Positions 12,161-24,600 of a stretch of DNA of 64,000 bases are shown piece after piece. Every line of letters starts with the position of its first letter. The first letter of the stretch is position 1. A program made the position numbers and the translations under genes. The notes below the pieces were generated by a model. The model was not told the DNA's origin. It saw nothing but the letters and a program-made list of their open reading frames with translations, and did not search any database. The stretch is from contig NC_092577.1 in NCBI RefSeq assembly GCF_037975245.1, positions 35,146,898-35,210,897 of the forward strand, in the 5' to 3' direction. The stretch comes from Apostichopus japonicus (taxonomy: Eukaryota > Echinodermata > Holothuroidea > Aspidochirotida > Stichopodidae).

Positions 12161-15100
12161 ATGTCTGAAGCTGGAAAGACATTCACACCAGGGGCAGGAG
12201 GCAAGGGCAAGAATAAAGATGTCGCATCTCCAGAACAACCCAGTCAGAAGAAGAAGCTGTCCAAAGCAGAGAAGAGAAAGCTGAGGATGGAGAAACAGAA
12301 GGAGCAAAAACCTGATGCTAATCAGCCTGATGCCCCATCAGTTAAGCAGCCTGAGAAGAAGAGTGATGTACCTCAAAAGTCAAAAGCAGAATTGAAAGCA
12401 GAGAGAAGAGCAAAGCAGGTCGGTTGATTTATTTTGTGTCATGTACGGGTGGATTTGACCTCTGACATAAACATACTGTACATTTATGGTCGCATATTCC
12501 ATATACTTTCCTCCATTAACTTACAGCTGTACACACTTAATCGCTAAACCAATGTGGTCTATAAAGCCTCAGAGAAGTTTTCATTTTGTCGATGTTACCT
12601 TTCATTCCATATCTGACATGAAGGACATACCATGACCCTTAGACTGTCAGCTAGGATAGCATAAAATACATTCCTTTAACACTCATGGTTGCTGAATCTG
12701 ACTTATTGAGCCTGTTAACTAAAGCCTAACGATGATATTGTGCATTTTAGTGTCAACATTTACATTTTATCTTTGTAATATGAAAAACGCACCACCAAAG
12801 AGAAAGTGAAAGATATTTAGATCCAAGTGGGACTATGACATAAAAGATTTATAAACCTTTCTGCTACCAGATATGACATTAAATTTAGAATACCTTCCAA
12901 GCGGAGAAAGACTTGTCTTAACTGTTTGTGGAGTTGTTCTTCACACAGATCTCTGTCATAAAAGCTAAAGATGACACTTTGGGTTTGCTTTCCCCTTTAA
13001 AATTGAACAAGACAGAGGAGTCCTGTTGGTGTTTTGGAAACATTTATTTGTTCAATAATTTACCCTGAGTTTTCTTTGCACATTTCATCACTGTGTCTTT
13101 CTTATTCCTCAGGAGGCAGAAAGGGCTGCTAAGCTGGCACAGAAAGGTGAAACGTCTTCTACAAATCAAGGGTCAACTGGAGGTCAGACTAAGCCTCGGT
13201 CAGAGAGTATGTATTAATTGAAATGTGCTTTTCTTTTGTTAGGTGCTTTAATCATGTTGTGTATTTCCCTCTATAAGAGCAGTATGTACAGTATATTAGA
13301 TTGCTGAAGATGTACTAGAGTTTGCTTTCTTATCCATAGAGTATATTTGTATGTGATGAAGAATTGATTTGCTTTCTCATGCGTATAGTATATTTGTATG
13401 TGATGTGATGAGGCTATGTACTTTATTACAGTCATCAAGAAGGAGAGACCAAGGGTGAGTGATGATATCAAAGTAGACGACCCAAGCGTTCTGAAGAGGA
13501 GAGCAAAGAAGCTAGAAAAACAGCAGGTTAGTACTAATTATGTCTCAAGATTGATTGTTTGTTCTTGTCAATAAGTTGTCATCTTCTTGGTGAATACTAA
13601 TTTTTTCTTTGACAACCTTTTAAATTTTTCGTCAGATTTGTTCGTAAAAAGCGTGACCAAAATAGATGTGTAGTTAAATATCAATGAGGAGTTAAGGTGG
13701 AGTGCAGAAGAAGGTTTGCTCCACAAGATATCAGTGCTTCACAAACAGGATATAGAAATTCGATAGTCATTGAGGTCAAGAGGTCAAAGTCTGAAAAAAT
13801 TGCATGAAACATGATAAACTGTAACAGTAGAACTGGAATGAACTTCATATGTGGTATGTACAGTAGATCCTCCAATAGTGAATTCAAGAAACTTCTGTTG
13901 CCTTGGATGTGATGGGTCATTTGAGGTCAAAACATTAAAAGAAATGGAAAAAAAAAAGTTAAAAAAGTTTGTAAACAGACAAACTTCTTAAGTAAAGGGT
14001 GAAGGAACTTGCTGTTTTAGGTCTGCATTAGTGCAAGAACCTTGCTAATCACTTGAAGTCAATAGTGTTGTCAAATAAAATATGGCATGGATCACTAAAA
14101 GCTCATTGGCTTTCACATCTTACTCAAGGTTAGGATAGGAATCACTGCTAAAAACTTTCCCAATTTCAACCTATTAGGTCAAGTTAGATCGTTTATTTCT
14201 ATTGTTGCCAAACCCTCCATCCGTCCACTCCATCTATCTGTCCTCTCATCTCTACCCTCACCCACCATGTCACCCCCCCCCCTCCTCCGAACTAAAGACC
14301 AGCACTGCAGAACGAAAACACATGAAAAATGAACCATGAAAACCTTTCATTTTCTTAAAAAACTCTCGTGTAGGTACCACAAAGGATTGACAGTGAAAAG
14401 AAAGTCAATTTATTCAACCATCTGGATCAGTTTGAAAGAAGTATATCTCTGACGAAGGAACTAAGTTTCTCCAGCGGAGGAATACACCCTGCCATTGTGA
14501 TGCTAGGTCTGCAGTACGCCGAGGGATATATCTGTGGAGCCAACTCAAGGTAGGTTCCAGGCATTTTGCTGATTTGAGGGTGTCCGGAGACCTCCCGTCG
14601 GTTTGTAGAATATATGTCAAATTTCAAGAACATTAATCCCTCAGTTCAACTAATGGTTTCAGTTGTTCCAGATTCTGACCTGAACCCTCCCTGTCTCACA
14701 GGAGTCTGAAATCCTGCAGCCTTGTTCTTTTATTTTGAAGAACAGAGCTGTTTTCAATTTTATTCTTGGCTCTGAATATCATTCTGTGGTATGTTTGAGA
14801 ACTGCAATGTATGTAAAGCTCTTCATTTACAAGAATTGGTTTGCTTAATGTCCGGATTTCCCCGAACATATCATCTTCTTCCCACCTTATGTGAGCATCC
14901 TGGTGAATTTTAGAGAATCTTAAAACATCTAAGAACAGCCTTACTGAGCCTAGCCTACTTAAATTGTACTTTGTATATATAACTTTGTAGAGTTTTTAAC
15001 TGTGTTTACTACATCTGGTAGAAAGTGGCAGCAGGGTCATGAGAGCAACAAGTCACAAGTTTTAATTTTGTGTTTTATTTTGCATTCTCCTCTAACTGTA

Positions 15101-18100
15101 GATGTATAGCAATGCTGCACGCATTTAAGAGAGTTATAGAAGACTACACCACACCACACCATAAAGAACTATCCAGGGATTTGGACAACAGAATGAAACC
15201 AAATATAAGGTATACTATGGAACTGAATCAGCACTTTTAATGAAAAATGTTTCATTTCAGTTTTCACCGGGTTGTAGTCGTTACAGAAAACTACTGCACA
15301 TCGATTGGCAAACGGCCAAATTTACTGGTATTTTGTCAATAACTGACCCGATATATCAAAGCCTGAGTGTTACACAACATCCTATCTTTCTATCAAGATT
15401 TCATGTTGTCTTTATAATACATTCATGTTTGACCTACATTTCAGTATTATTGTTCTTTTGCATTGTTCTTTTGGGGGGGGGGGTAGGGGAGGAGGAGGGG
15501 GGTATGAGTTTGCTGAATGTTAGACCAAGTTTAATATGCTGTCACTGGGTCTTCATTTACATACATAACAAAAGTCACTATAATACCTTCTTCGTTACAG
15601 TTTCTTGAACCAGTGTCGACCCAAGAGTGTTAGCATGGGGAATGCTATAAAGTACGTCAAAATGCAGATAAGCAACATACCACAAGACAAGTCAGATACT
15701 GAGGTATGATTCTCCATATTTTTCATTCTTTCACACAGCAGCCCCCCCCCCCCCTCCCCACTCTTCAATCAATTGCAAAACCAAATTTGCTCTCCATCAA
15801 AGGATTTGGTGAATATGAGATGCCCACCACCACCTCAAATTCCTATTTCAGTGCAAAGAAATTTCTCCTATCATTTATTTCCTCTGAAGAAAGCAATTAT
15901 CCTTTTGTGAAAAACATAAGTAAAGATGAAGAGAGAGGCATTATTGGAACAATCAAGATTAACTAGTTACTTTATAGGCAAAAAGTCCAGGCATAAATTA
16001 AGATCTTACCTTCCTTGTTGAAAATTTCTCCTGGTTTGAGAATTTCTTCTGGTTGAGTAATTCTCCAGCTTTCTTGTCTGATCTAAGTTTCTAATTCTCT
16101 GTGATTTTTACAATGATGACATAGGTATTAGGTCTGACCCTTTGAGTTAGTTAGCAAGTTTAGTTTATAGTAAGATTAAAGATTTACATGTACCTAAATG
16201 CCTTCAAAGCATCTTGCCCTTTACTCTCATTATTAAGTTGATCTTTAAGCTTGAAGTCTCCTTGAAGCAGTTGCAATAGCTAAAATACAAAATAACACAT
16301 TATTTAGTCATCTTTTCGTCGATCTGTAAGTGTCTTTCATCTTCATGTAGCATTTGTAAAGATTAACAGTAGGAACTGGAATATTAATGTTCAAATAATG
16401 TTCCCCATCTTTACAGGCTAAATCATTACTTTGTGAAAGTATTGATTCTTATATCAAGAAGAAGATTTACCTGGCTGATGATGCAATATCTAATATTTTG
16501 ATTGGGAACAAGAAAATCAAGGACAAAGATGTCATTATGATATATGGATGGTAAGTTTGTGTCTGTGCCTCTGGCATCTAGGCATAGCCTGGACAGATAG
16601 GGTCCGGTGAGGGGCATGGGTGGGCCGGGCCCTCTTTTGAAATTACATATTTGGGGCAATGATAATTAGATGGAAGGGAGAGATGGATGAGAGAGGATAA
16701 GAGGATGGGAAGTGGACGGGAGGAACAACAGGCTGTTAATCCGGTATGTGTAATTTTCCTGTGATAATATCCAAGACGGATGGGGTCCGGTGAGGGGGAT
16801 GGGTGGCCCCGGGCCCTCTATTGAAATTTCTTATTGTAGCCACTGAAAATTAGCTACAAAAATATTTTGTTTCAAAATTAGGAAAAATTTAGCAAGCCTC
16901 ATTCACAGGCCTTCATTACCTTTTCCAGATAGTATCTTATGAACCCCTATTTAGATAGAAATTTTGTTATTTTAACTGATACTTGTCCTGTCGAAGCCTA
17001 CTCCTCCAAGAAACCCCAGATCTGCTCCTTATATCAACTCAACAAACAAGTAGACTTAGTACTTTAAAGGTGATCAGAGTTGTTCCCAAATATGATAGGA
17101 AATCAGGCAATAGCTACTGAATTGGGTTGTTTCCTACTTGAGGTCAAAGGTCATGATCCACATGTGTTAGAATGTGAAAACTTGTTACTCTAGGAGGGTA
17201 ACTCTTCACTTCTCAGATTTGACAAGTTACGTCACGGAAGGCATATATTTGCCTGGTTCATTTTCTCACTTATTAAAGTTCTAATGGACTTTCTCTCTTT
17301 CTCCAGTTCCTCTTTAATCGTCCGAATTTTATGCGACGCTCACGAGAAGGAAGAGATTAAATTCCGAGTGATAGTCGTGGACAGCAGGCCGAAGCAGGAA
17401 GGGAAAGAGGCTGCGAAGAGACTAATCAGATGCGGGGTCAAATGTTCATACGTTCTTATAAATTCAGTCTTCTATATGATGCCCGAGGTGATTATTACAT
17501 CACAATGTTCATACGTTCTTATTAATTCAGTCTTCTATATGATGCCCGAGGTGATTACAATGTTAACGGATGTGTCAAATTTATAATCCAACCTCCCAGC
17601 TTTGAAATAAGCTAACCATATATTTTATATTTAAAATCTCTTCATGTCTAGAATAGTACAGCACATTTTGTTTAAGGCATTGAAGACTCGCCTCAAACCG
17701 CGTGCGGCCATCTGAAAAAGTTAACTTGCTGTTGCTTGTAAGTGACATTTTGTTCGTGTCGCTACAAAATGCAGACAGTAATGAAACGGGATATCTTGTT
17801 ATCTTTAGCTGGACCTGAGATGTCCATCGCTGTATCGTTTATACACTGTGCTGTGGGTATTGACCATAGCTGTACAGTATGTAATGACTGTACACTAGTG
17901 TCTAATTACCGACGGTAGCAAGCTTTGTGTGTATTTTCTGGGATCGATGGTGGTGTCTAACACTTCCATTACACCTCATTCGAAACTAGGTCAAATTACC
18001 GGCATTAGACGTTCTTTTTGCGCGAGTCTTCACACCCTTTAAGAAAGGTGGAAATTGCAAGAGTTGAGTAGGAAACCAATCTGGCAATCCTTTTCCTCTC

Positions 18101-19570
18101 CATTTTGTGGAGCCCTTTGATGTTTGTTCCATTACATGAATAAGGTTGTTAATGTCAATATTTTGTTATTTCTTCCGCAGGTCACAAAAGTTCTTCTAGG
18201 AGCCCATGCACTGTTAGCTAATGGATATATCATGTCAAGGGTCGGTTCTTCTCTCATCGCCATGGTAGCCAAGTCACAAAATGTGCCTGTTCTTGTTTGT
18301 TGTGAGACGTACAAATTTAGTGAAAGAGCACAGACTGACAGTTTTGTCACCAATGAATTAGGTAAGTCTGACAATAGACCAAACTTGTTCCCCTCCCCAC
18401 CCTCTATATCCCCACCCTCTTTATCCCCACCCTCTTTATCCCCACCCTCTTTATCCCCACCCTCTTTATCCCCACCCTCTTTATCCCCACCCTCTTTATC
18501 CCTACACCTCTTTACTAGTTATGTCTCCCTCCTTCCTTCTCCCTCTGTACCCATCTTTTGTACACCATGCTCCTTACTTTTCACTTTTTTCCCCCCTTCC
18601 TTTTTAATCCTCACACATCCTGTCCATCCACAACACCCACTTAGTTCTGTTTGGCTTCCTAATCCCTACCTTCATTCCTCCTTTCATTCTTCATACTCGT
18701 CAGCAGTCTATCTTCATAGCCCTCATCTCCTAATCTGTTTCATCGCCTTGGTTCAGTCTATTTCATTTGTTCATTGGTCCAATTTAGTTGTCTGTCCAGC
18801 TGTCTAGGTTTAATGTGTCCTTCATTTTGTTGTCGTTTTCCTTAGTAACAATATGTCAAGCCCTCTTGACTTCATACATTGCTATACAAAATTATCAGAT
18901 TAGTCTCTAAATATGCTAGAAAAGTCTAGAAATGGTCAGCTCAAAATTCAATAAGCATTTTTGGTTTCCCTAGAAGGAAAACTATGAAGTCCCTCAAACC
19001 GACCTTACACAATTGTGAGGGGGACCGCGGATTGCATATTCGGCAATGACTATAACACGGATCGCAAATCGGTAATTACTATTTCGGTTAGATGTGTCCA
19101 ACATGGGAGCATACAGAAACATACTCAAAGTCGAAGCCAAAGTGAATTAATCAGGTCACACATACAGAGTCTATGCATGCTAAGTTCTTCAATACCGCCC
19201 TCTTTACCTAAGCTTTGATTACCTCCCTGAGACATTTAGTAGTCTAATGAAACACTTCTCAATGTATAGATATATTTTGGAGGGGTCAGCTCAAAAAAGA
19301 TTCTCTAGAAACCTTCAAGCATGTTAAGGAGCAATCCTGATGACCATTGATCTTTTAAAATTCTTCTCAGGGGACCCTGATGACCTGGTTCATAGCAACA
19401 GTTCTGTGGACTACCTGCGTAACTGGAGGTCCATTAAGAACCTTACCGTTCTCAACCTGGTCTACGACGTGTTCCCCCCAGAGCTGGTATCCATGGTGGT
19501 CACCGAACTTGGGATGATCCCATGCACTTCCGTACCGGTGGTCCTAAGGGTTAGGAACGTTGAGGGATGA
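12161..19570 (+). CDS. EIF2B4: Translation initiation factor eIF2B subunit delta
   Basis: Ten coding exons: 12161-12418, 13113-13206, 13432-13526, 14374-14549, 15102-15209, 15601-15703, 16417-16550, 17307-17487, 18181-18361 and 19371-19570. All junctions keep phase and give 509 aa, close to the human 523. eIF2B exchanges GDP for GTP on eIF2 in the cytosol and is the target of the integrated stress response; delta belongs to the regulatory alpha/beta/delta set. The Lys-rich N-terminus includes [18 protein letters not shown]. The C-terminal Rossmann-like domain shows [45 protein letters not shown] and [16 protein letters not shown]. An in-frame TAG lies 7-9 bases before the ATG, so this is the first Met. 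Oddities are a 63-bp tandem copy at the exon 8 donor and a 65-bp copy of the coding tail after the stop. Intron 8 holds MITE copy B. Confidence 0.96.
16590..16835. repeat. intron repeat with internal duplication
   Basis: In EIF2B4 intron 7, GGGTCCGGTGAGGGGCATGG (about 16600) and a near copy at about 16785 both run into GGGCCCTCTTTTGAAATT-type sequence. Between them lies a G-rich block ending ATCCGGTATGTGTAATTTTC, which recurs in AK2 intron 1 at about 24835-24895. Confidence 0.6.
17441..17557 (+). repeat. 63-bp tandem duplication across the EIF2B4 exon 8 donor
   Basis: The block AATGTTCATACGTTCTTAT... to GAGGTGATTA occurs at 17441 and again at 17504, with one mismatch in the compared part. 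Each copy carries the end of exon 8 plus the donor GAG|GTGATT (exon ends 17487 or 17550). The offset is 63 bp, exactly 21 codons, and the frame stays open. Confidence 0.9.
17672..18042 (+). mobile_element. TTAA-flanked MITE, copy B (full length)
   Basis: 371 bp, bounded by TTAA at 17672-17675 and 18039-18042. The ends GGCATTGAAGACTCGC and GCGAGTCTTCACACCC are imperfect inverted repeats. The interior has no coding potential. It lies in EIF2B4 intron 8 and is highly similar to copy C at 62887-63258. TTAA target sites fit a piggyBac-related source. Confidence 0.85.
18395..18513. repeat. 15-bp minisatellite in EIF2B4 intron 9
   Basis: About eight units of CCCCACCCTCTTTAT, starting about 34 bases after the exon 9 donor. 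The unit length is a multiple of three, so a frame reading PPSLS repeats stays open through it. That frame is intronic. Confidence 0.9.
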
Positions 19571-19637
19571 GGCTTGGGATGATCCCATGCGCGTCCGTAC
19601 CGGTGGTCCTCAGGGTGAGGAACGTTGAAGGATGAGA
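19508..19637 (+). repeat. 65-bp tandem duplication of the EIF2B4 coding tail
   Basis: CTTGGGATGATCCCATGC at 19508 recurs at 19573. The first copy encodes the last residues ([20 protein letters not shown]) and the TGA. The second, with a handful of substitutions, lies in the 3' UTR right after the stop and is not translated in the reconstructed transcript. Confidence 0.9.
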
Positions 19638-21612
19638 CTTGCAGCAAGTTCAAAGCACACCAAGGGTTTCTCTCCGACTTGAGCAGCAAAATAATTTTTG
19701 AATTTGCTAACTTTTGGCCAGTATTTGAGATTGGTGACTTATTAAAGAATCAATTTCCGAAAGCTCATTCGAGAAGACTTTTTATCTCGGAGGCGTCGCA
19801 CCAAATTCCCCCACTCCATAATCGTAGAGACGAGAAGGTGACAGTTTTGATGACAGACCTTTTGCGAACCTTTGAAAATTCAATTTTTACTGGTGCATTG
19901 TCGATGCCTTAAAGTAGTAACACATGTTAAATGATTTGTTGGATATCTTATCTATTCTTTAACCATTTGAGTGTGGTGATAACTTTGCCTTCAGTTATGA
20001 AGCTGAATCTTGATATTGTCACAAATTATTAAAGAAATACTGAATTCAGGGCTTCCCAATAGGTGGCTTACAGGCCAGAATCTGGCCAGGAAAGATTCAA
20101 TCTGGCTTGTGAAAGAGAAATTGGCCCACGATCGTGCTTTTATTAAGATATGAGTGTCGATAATGCTTTAGGTTTGAGCATTGTACCGGCCGAGCCTGCA
20201 CATTGTTCAATCTACAGTAGGTATTGCGAGATTTTGCTCCAATCACTTTTTTTCTCTCAGGTCCTCATTGAAATTAATTGAGAACTTTTGGATGTAATGA
20301 AGAGGAATTTTATGTAGTGTATATCACAAATTGGTGATTCAGTCTTCAATAAATGTATTTATACAAATGGAAAATTGAGTTTATATCATCAATTTGCTCA
20401 CAGATTATTAATTTCAGGTACATATGGAGAACTGCAGTGATGTTGTTTATTTAAAAAACTGCCTTCCATGCCATTGAGAACTTAGATCAACCCTCTATAG
20501 TTCTTCAAAAACAAAAATCTTTCAACAACAAAAGGAACGCTTCACCCAACATATTTTACTAAAAAAAAGAATCACGCGATTAGATACATAAAGAATATAT
20601 CTCTGTGTATTTTTCTTCCTTGTTTGACTGCACTCTTATCGTAAAAAAAAGAGACAAAATGTTTAGACTGTAGACTTTGATGAAACCCGGTTGCGACTGA
20701 TGATCACTAATGGATGGCTAACAAATAAATGCCAGGCAAATTAGTAGAACAGTTTCTCTTCCATTACTCATTAGTGCCACCATTACCACTGAATACTTTC
20801 TTCTACATGATTCAAATTTGATGGAAGGTCGCAATTAAAATTAAACATTTTCACAAATCAATTTACCCATGGAACCACCATATTGTTGAAATATACCTTC
20901 AGCCAACCATGGCCGATTTCCATTTTAAAATCAGAGTGTTAAATCTGATTTATGTTGCAAATTTATCTAAATGATATTTATTGCAAAGGCCAACTTCATA
21001 ATGAACCAAATTATTTGTAGTTCAACTTTGATACATTACTGCATACAGTGGTGTTAAAGTATCATGTAAGTAAGCAGGCATGTGCTCACGTCAAGCGGCT
21101 GCCCCCAGCCCCACCCCGGCAGTAACAGTATTTTAAACAGTATTTTAAACATTTCTGCCTGGCACATTTTCTTGTGTTTAATTTAACAAATTTATCAAAA
21201 TGTGGGTGAATACTTGGCACAGAAGTTTGCGCCAGAATAGGAAAAAGACCATTTGCCATCTTAGCATACTTCATTTGGGAGGGGGTACCCCCTCCACCAG
21301 GACATGGATCACACTACTGCTCAAATCCGCCTGGCACTCACATATTCCTCAGCACATCCCTGGTTAAGTCATTACCATTTAATTTGTTTCCTGAGGTTTC
21401 AAAGTTAATATATGTAAACAACTTTTTTCAGGAGAAGAAATCTTCCAGCTTCTGTAAGAACCAGACATTAACTAAATTTAATTAAGAAAAGATAAACTAT
21501 AGTTTTGATGCAAAGGTACAGTTCATCAGGTTTCTGTAAAACCTACCCAACCGGTCAATTTTGACATTACCCACACATACACAAACACAATACCATAACA
21601 TATCTCTATTTT
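19638..21612. other. EIF2B4 3' region and tail-to-tail gap to AK2
   Basis: No coding exon was recognised. AATAAA at about 20349 is a candidate EIF2B4 poly(A) signal. CAGGGCTTCCCAATAGG at about 20047, followed by TGGCC-rich sequence, resembles the start of some hAT-derived repeats, but no matching right end was found. The gap ends at the converging AK2 3' end. Confidence 0.5.
20349..20354 (+). terminator. candidate EIF2B4 poly(A) signal
   Basis: AATAAA in TTCAATAAATGT, about 780 bases after the EIF2B4 stop codon. It is the first clear canonical hexamer I noticed downstream on this strand. Use is unproven. Confidence 0.35.
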
Positions 21613-21618
21613 TTTATT
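21613..21618 (-). terminator. AK2 poly(A) signal
   Basis: The minus strand reads AATAAA 53 bases after the AK2 stop at 21671, in a suitable A-rich context. Confidence 0.55.
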
Positions 21619-21670
21619 TAGTTTTGTTGCTATTATTTGCTAAAGGTGTATCTATTTCTTTTAGCCTTCA

Positions 21671-24600
21671 TTACACAAACATGACTTTATCCTTCTTAGC
21701 CTGTGCAAATACTGCTAAGATACTGGAATATACACTGCCTGGTTCTCTTGCTGCGTCTATCTTAGCATGAAGACCCTGTTTCTTGTAGTAGTCTACTAGG
21801 GGTACCGTCTGTGTGTGGTACGCCGTCAGCCGTTTCTTCAGCGTCTCTTCGTTGTCGTCTGATCTCTTGATCAGTGGTTCCCCGGTTACCTAGACAACGT
21901 CGGAAAAGTGAAAGTGTTATTATGAGGTTAAATCGTCGATCTCAAGTTAAAAACGATGACATTAGGATGTATATTTGTGGATTTGAACCATTTCAGACAG
22001 ACTCGATTGCAAAAGTCCCTTTCTTCTTTGCATCTGGTACGAGGAATTATGGCACATGTACAAAGACTCTACTTTTACCGGTGGTACTTCAACAACTCGG
22101 CAGTGAATGTCCGACCATTGCGCATCAAAATATTATTTTTCAATATTCATAGTAAACTTCCCACAATAACAAGTAATGGACTGGTTGGCAACAATGCATT
22201 GCAACATTAAAATTCAGGGTTTATTCGAAGTGAAAGTGTACTTCCACAAAGTTCAAAAGGATACATTTCCTTAGCATACTGCATATATGTATCACAAGCA
22301 ACAATGTTTCCTATAGAAGTTTTGAGAAAAGATGTGAGTAATTGGGTGAGATCATCTTATCACTTTTGAATTTTCATAGGGTTTAATAGATACTCCAGAT
22401 ATGACATGAATATTCATGATAATTACTCACATCATCCTTCATGTGTTCCTTTGGCGGACTGAACTCTTCGTGGTACGACCTTCCGCTTGGTTTGTGGATC
22501 AGCCTCCCTGTGATCCTCTTTATAAGGAGTGAATCGTCGATGCCAAACTCAACCACCGCATCCAACTTTGCATTTCTCTGCTTCAGCAGGCCATCCAGCT
22601 GTGAAACAACAAAACAAAAGATGAAGAGGAGAAAAAAGAACCACTTTAAATACTGATTACCATGGAAACGAGAGTCAACTATCATTAAATGCTTGGGGCT
22701 TGACGGATTGGAATTTGTTTACCGGTTGGAAAAATCAAAAATATTCTGTATTAGTTTTCATCATTGTAGAGCTGATACAGATATGTTCACATTTTCTATA
22801 GCCAGATTGAAGGCTCCAGGTTTGTCTCATATACAGTAGGGTTCTACATGACTCATGTGTACACAAGCTGCTATGTATACTTCTTTCTACTCGTGCTTGT
22901 ATAGCAATTTACCCCATTCCCTGCAAGGCTTCAGAGTGAACAGAGGCGGAAACCTTATAATCATTATATCTCAACAAGCTGCAGGCTGCCACACCCTAAT
23001 ACTGGAACATGTGTAGCTTCCCTCTAATGAGCAGAAGAACCATATTGTTTATGGTGGAGGTCAAAGGTCAATGTGCTCTTTAGGCGATAAATGATTATTC
23101 CCTTTTCAAGTGAAAAATTGCAAATTTTCAAATATCAATAATGGTCAGTAGAGATGAAGAAAGCAATCCCTCACACTCAATGTCTTTTGGAAGGGACATG
23201 TTGCAATCTCTTGTAAACAAGTTTTTTTTAATTTGCTTGCCTCCAACGATATTGCAAAATACACATGCTGTAAGTTACTCTATATTTCTGTACTATGCAA
23301 AGGCATATAGTACAATACAGCTTTATCCCTCCACCTACGCTGGAATGTAATTGCTCACAACTATACATCAAGTAATTTTGAGGTTTATGAAATTTCCTTC
23401 ACATGAAATGATCCAATGTAAATCAAAGTATATACAACGTCTTTTCACTGGTGTAGTAAGTTGGCCATTTTGCTGTTATGCAATACCTACCTTTACACCT
23501 TTTATTTATAATACCATACACCTGGTATGACATAGATATTGGGATATATATGGTACTGCCTATATCTAGTAATGGCAGTATAGTCTGTGTATTGACAATG
23601 ATTACATATTACATATTGCTGTAGCTTCTGTGATGGACTGACAATACACAGAATCATAGCCACTGTGTGAACTGTAAACAGTGTACAGGAATTCGTAAGT
23701 GAAGGTGTGCTGCTGTAAACCTACCCAAAGGCCAAGTAATCATCACCAACTTGGAACCAAATGAAACCTTAGAAGTGAAAACACTTCCTGTCAAACAAGA
23801 ATCTTCTGATTTCAGGAAGTTTCTATATGATAATTCTATTTCCAGAAGACACAAACAAAACCAGGACAACTGGCTTAATATGACAGAGATCTTTGTGAAA
23901 GACAACTCCCCTAAACAGCTAAGGATAAATATTGATCCATTGGGGAGATATCCTTGTTGAAATGGTTTAAGGTCATTTTCCGGAGGTTGTCATTTTTAAA
24001 TCTATGATGACATGTCAATAGTTCCACATAGTGGAATATTTTTCTTTCTCTTTGTTTTTTTTGCTTTTCATATTTTCAAAGTAGAATGTTTTGAACTGAA
24101 ACCAATGCTATCATTAGGTCATGATACAAGGTTCAATATTTTAGATTCAACATTTAAATTGAGGAATATAAACAAGGTTCCCCCTCTAAGATGATTACTA
24201 TCTCTCTGCAATTTTCTGGAGATTTTTGTGGTAGATGAGGGGGTTAAAGTGAAAGGCATAGAATGTGAAGTACCTACAGACTGCATAATTCAGATTACCA
24301 ACCCGCAACCCCCCCCCTTCCCCCTTCCGTGCAGCCATTTTACAGAATAAAGAACATCCAATGGGCGTTTTACCAAGAATTGTACAGTTTGCTTGTTAGT
24401 TTTACCTTCTCTGCTTGGACAACTGTCCTTGGAAACCCATCAAGAAGAAATCCATTTTTGCATTCTGGGGAGTCCAGTTTATTGTCAATCATCTGTACGA
24501 CCAGCTCGTCGCTGACCAACTGACCGGCATCCATCACCTTCTTCACTTTCTTGCCTAGCTCTGATCCAGATGACACTACTGCCCTCAACATGTCCCCCGT

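Noticed and set aside
18124-18807. 227-codon open frame with PPSLS repeats
   Set aside because: It overlaps real EIF2B4 exon 9 and then runs into the intron through a 15-bp minisatellite whose unit is a multiple of three. The exon ends at a good donor at 18361.
20047-20125. Possible hAT element start (CAGGGCTTCCCAATAGG)
   Set aside because: Resembles known repeat ends, but no inverted partner or target duplication could be found, so no element is called.
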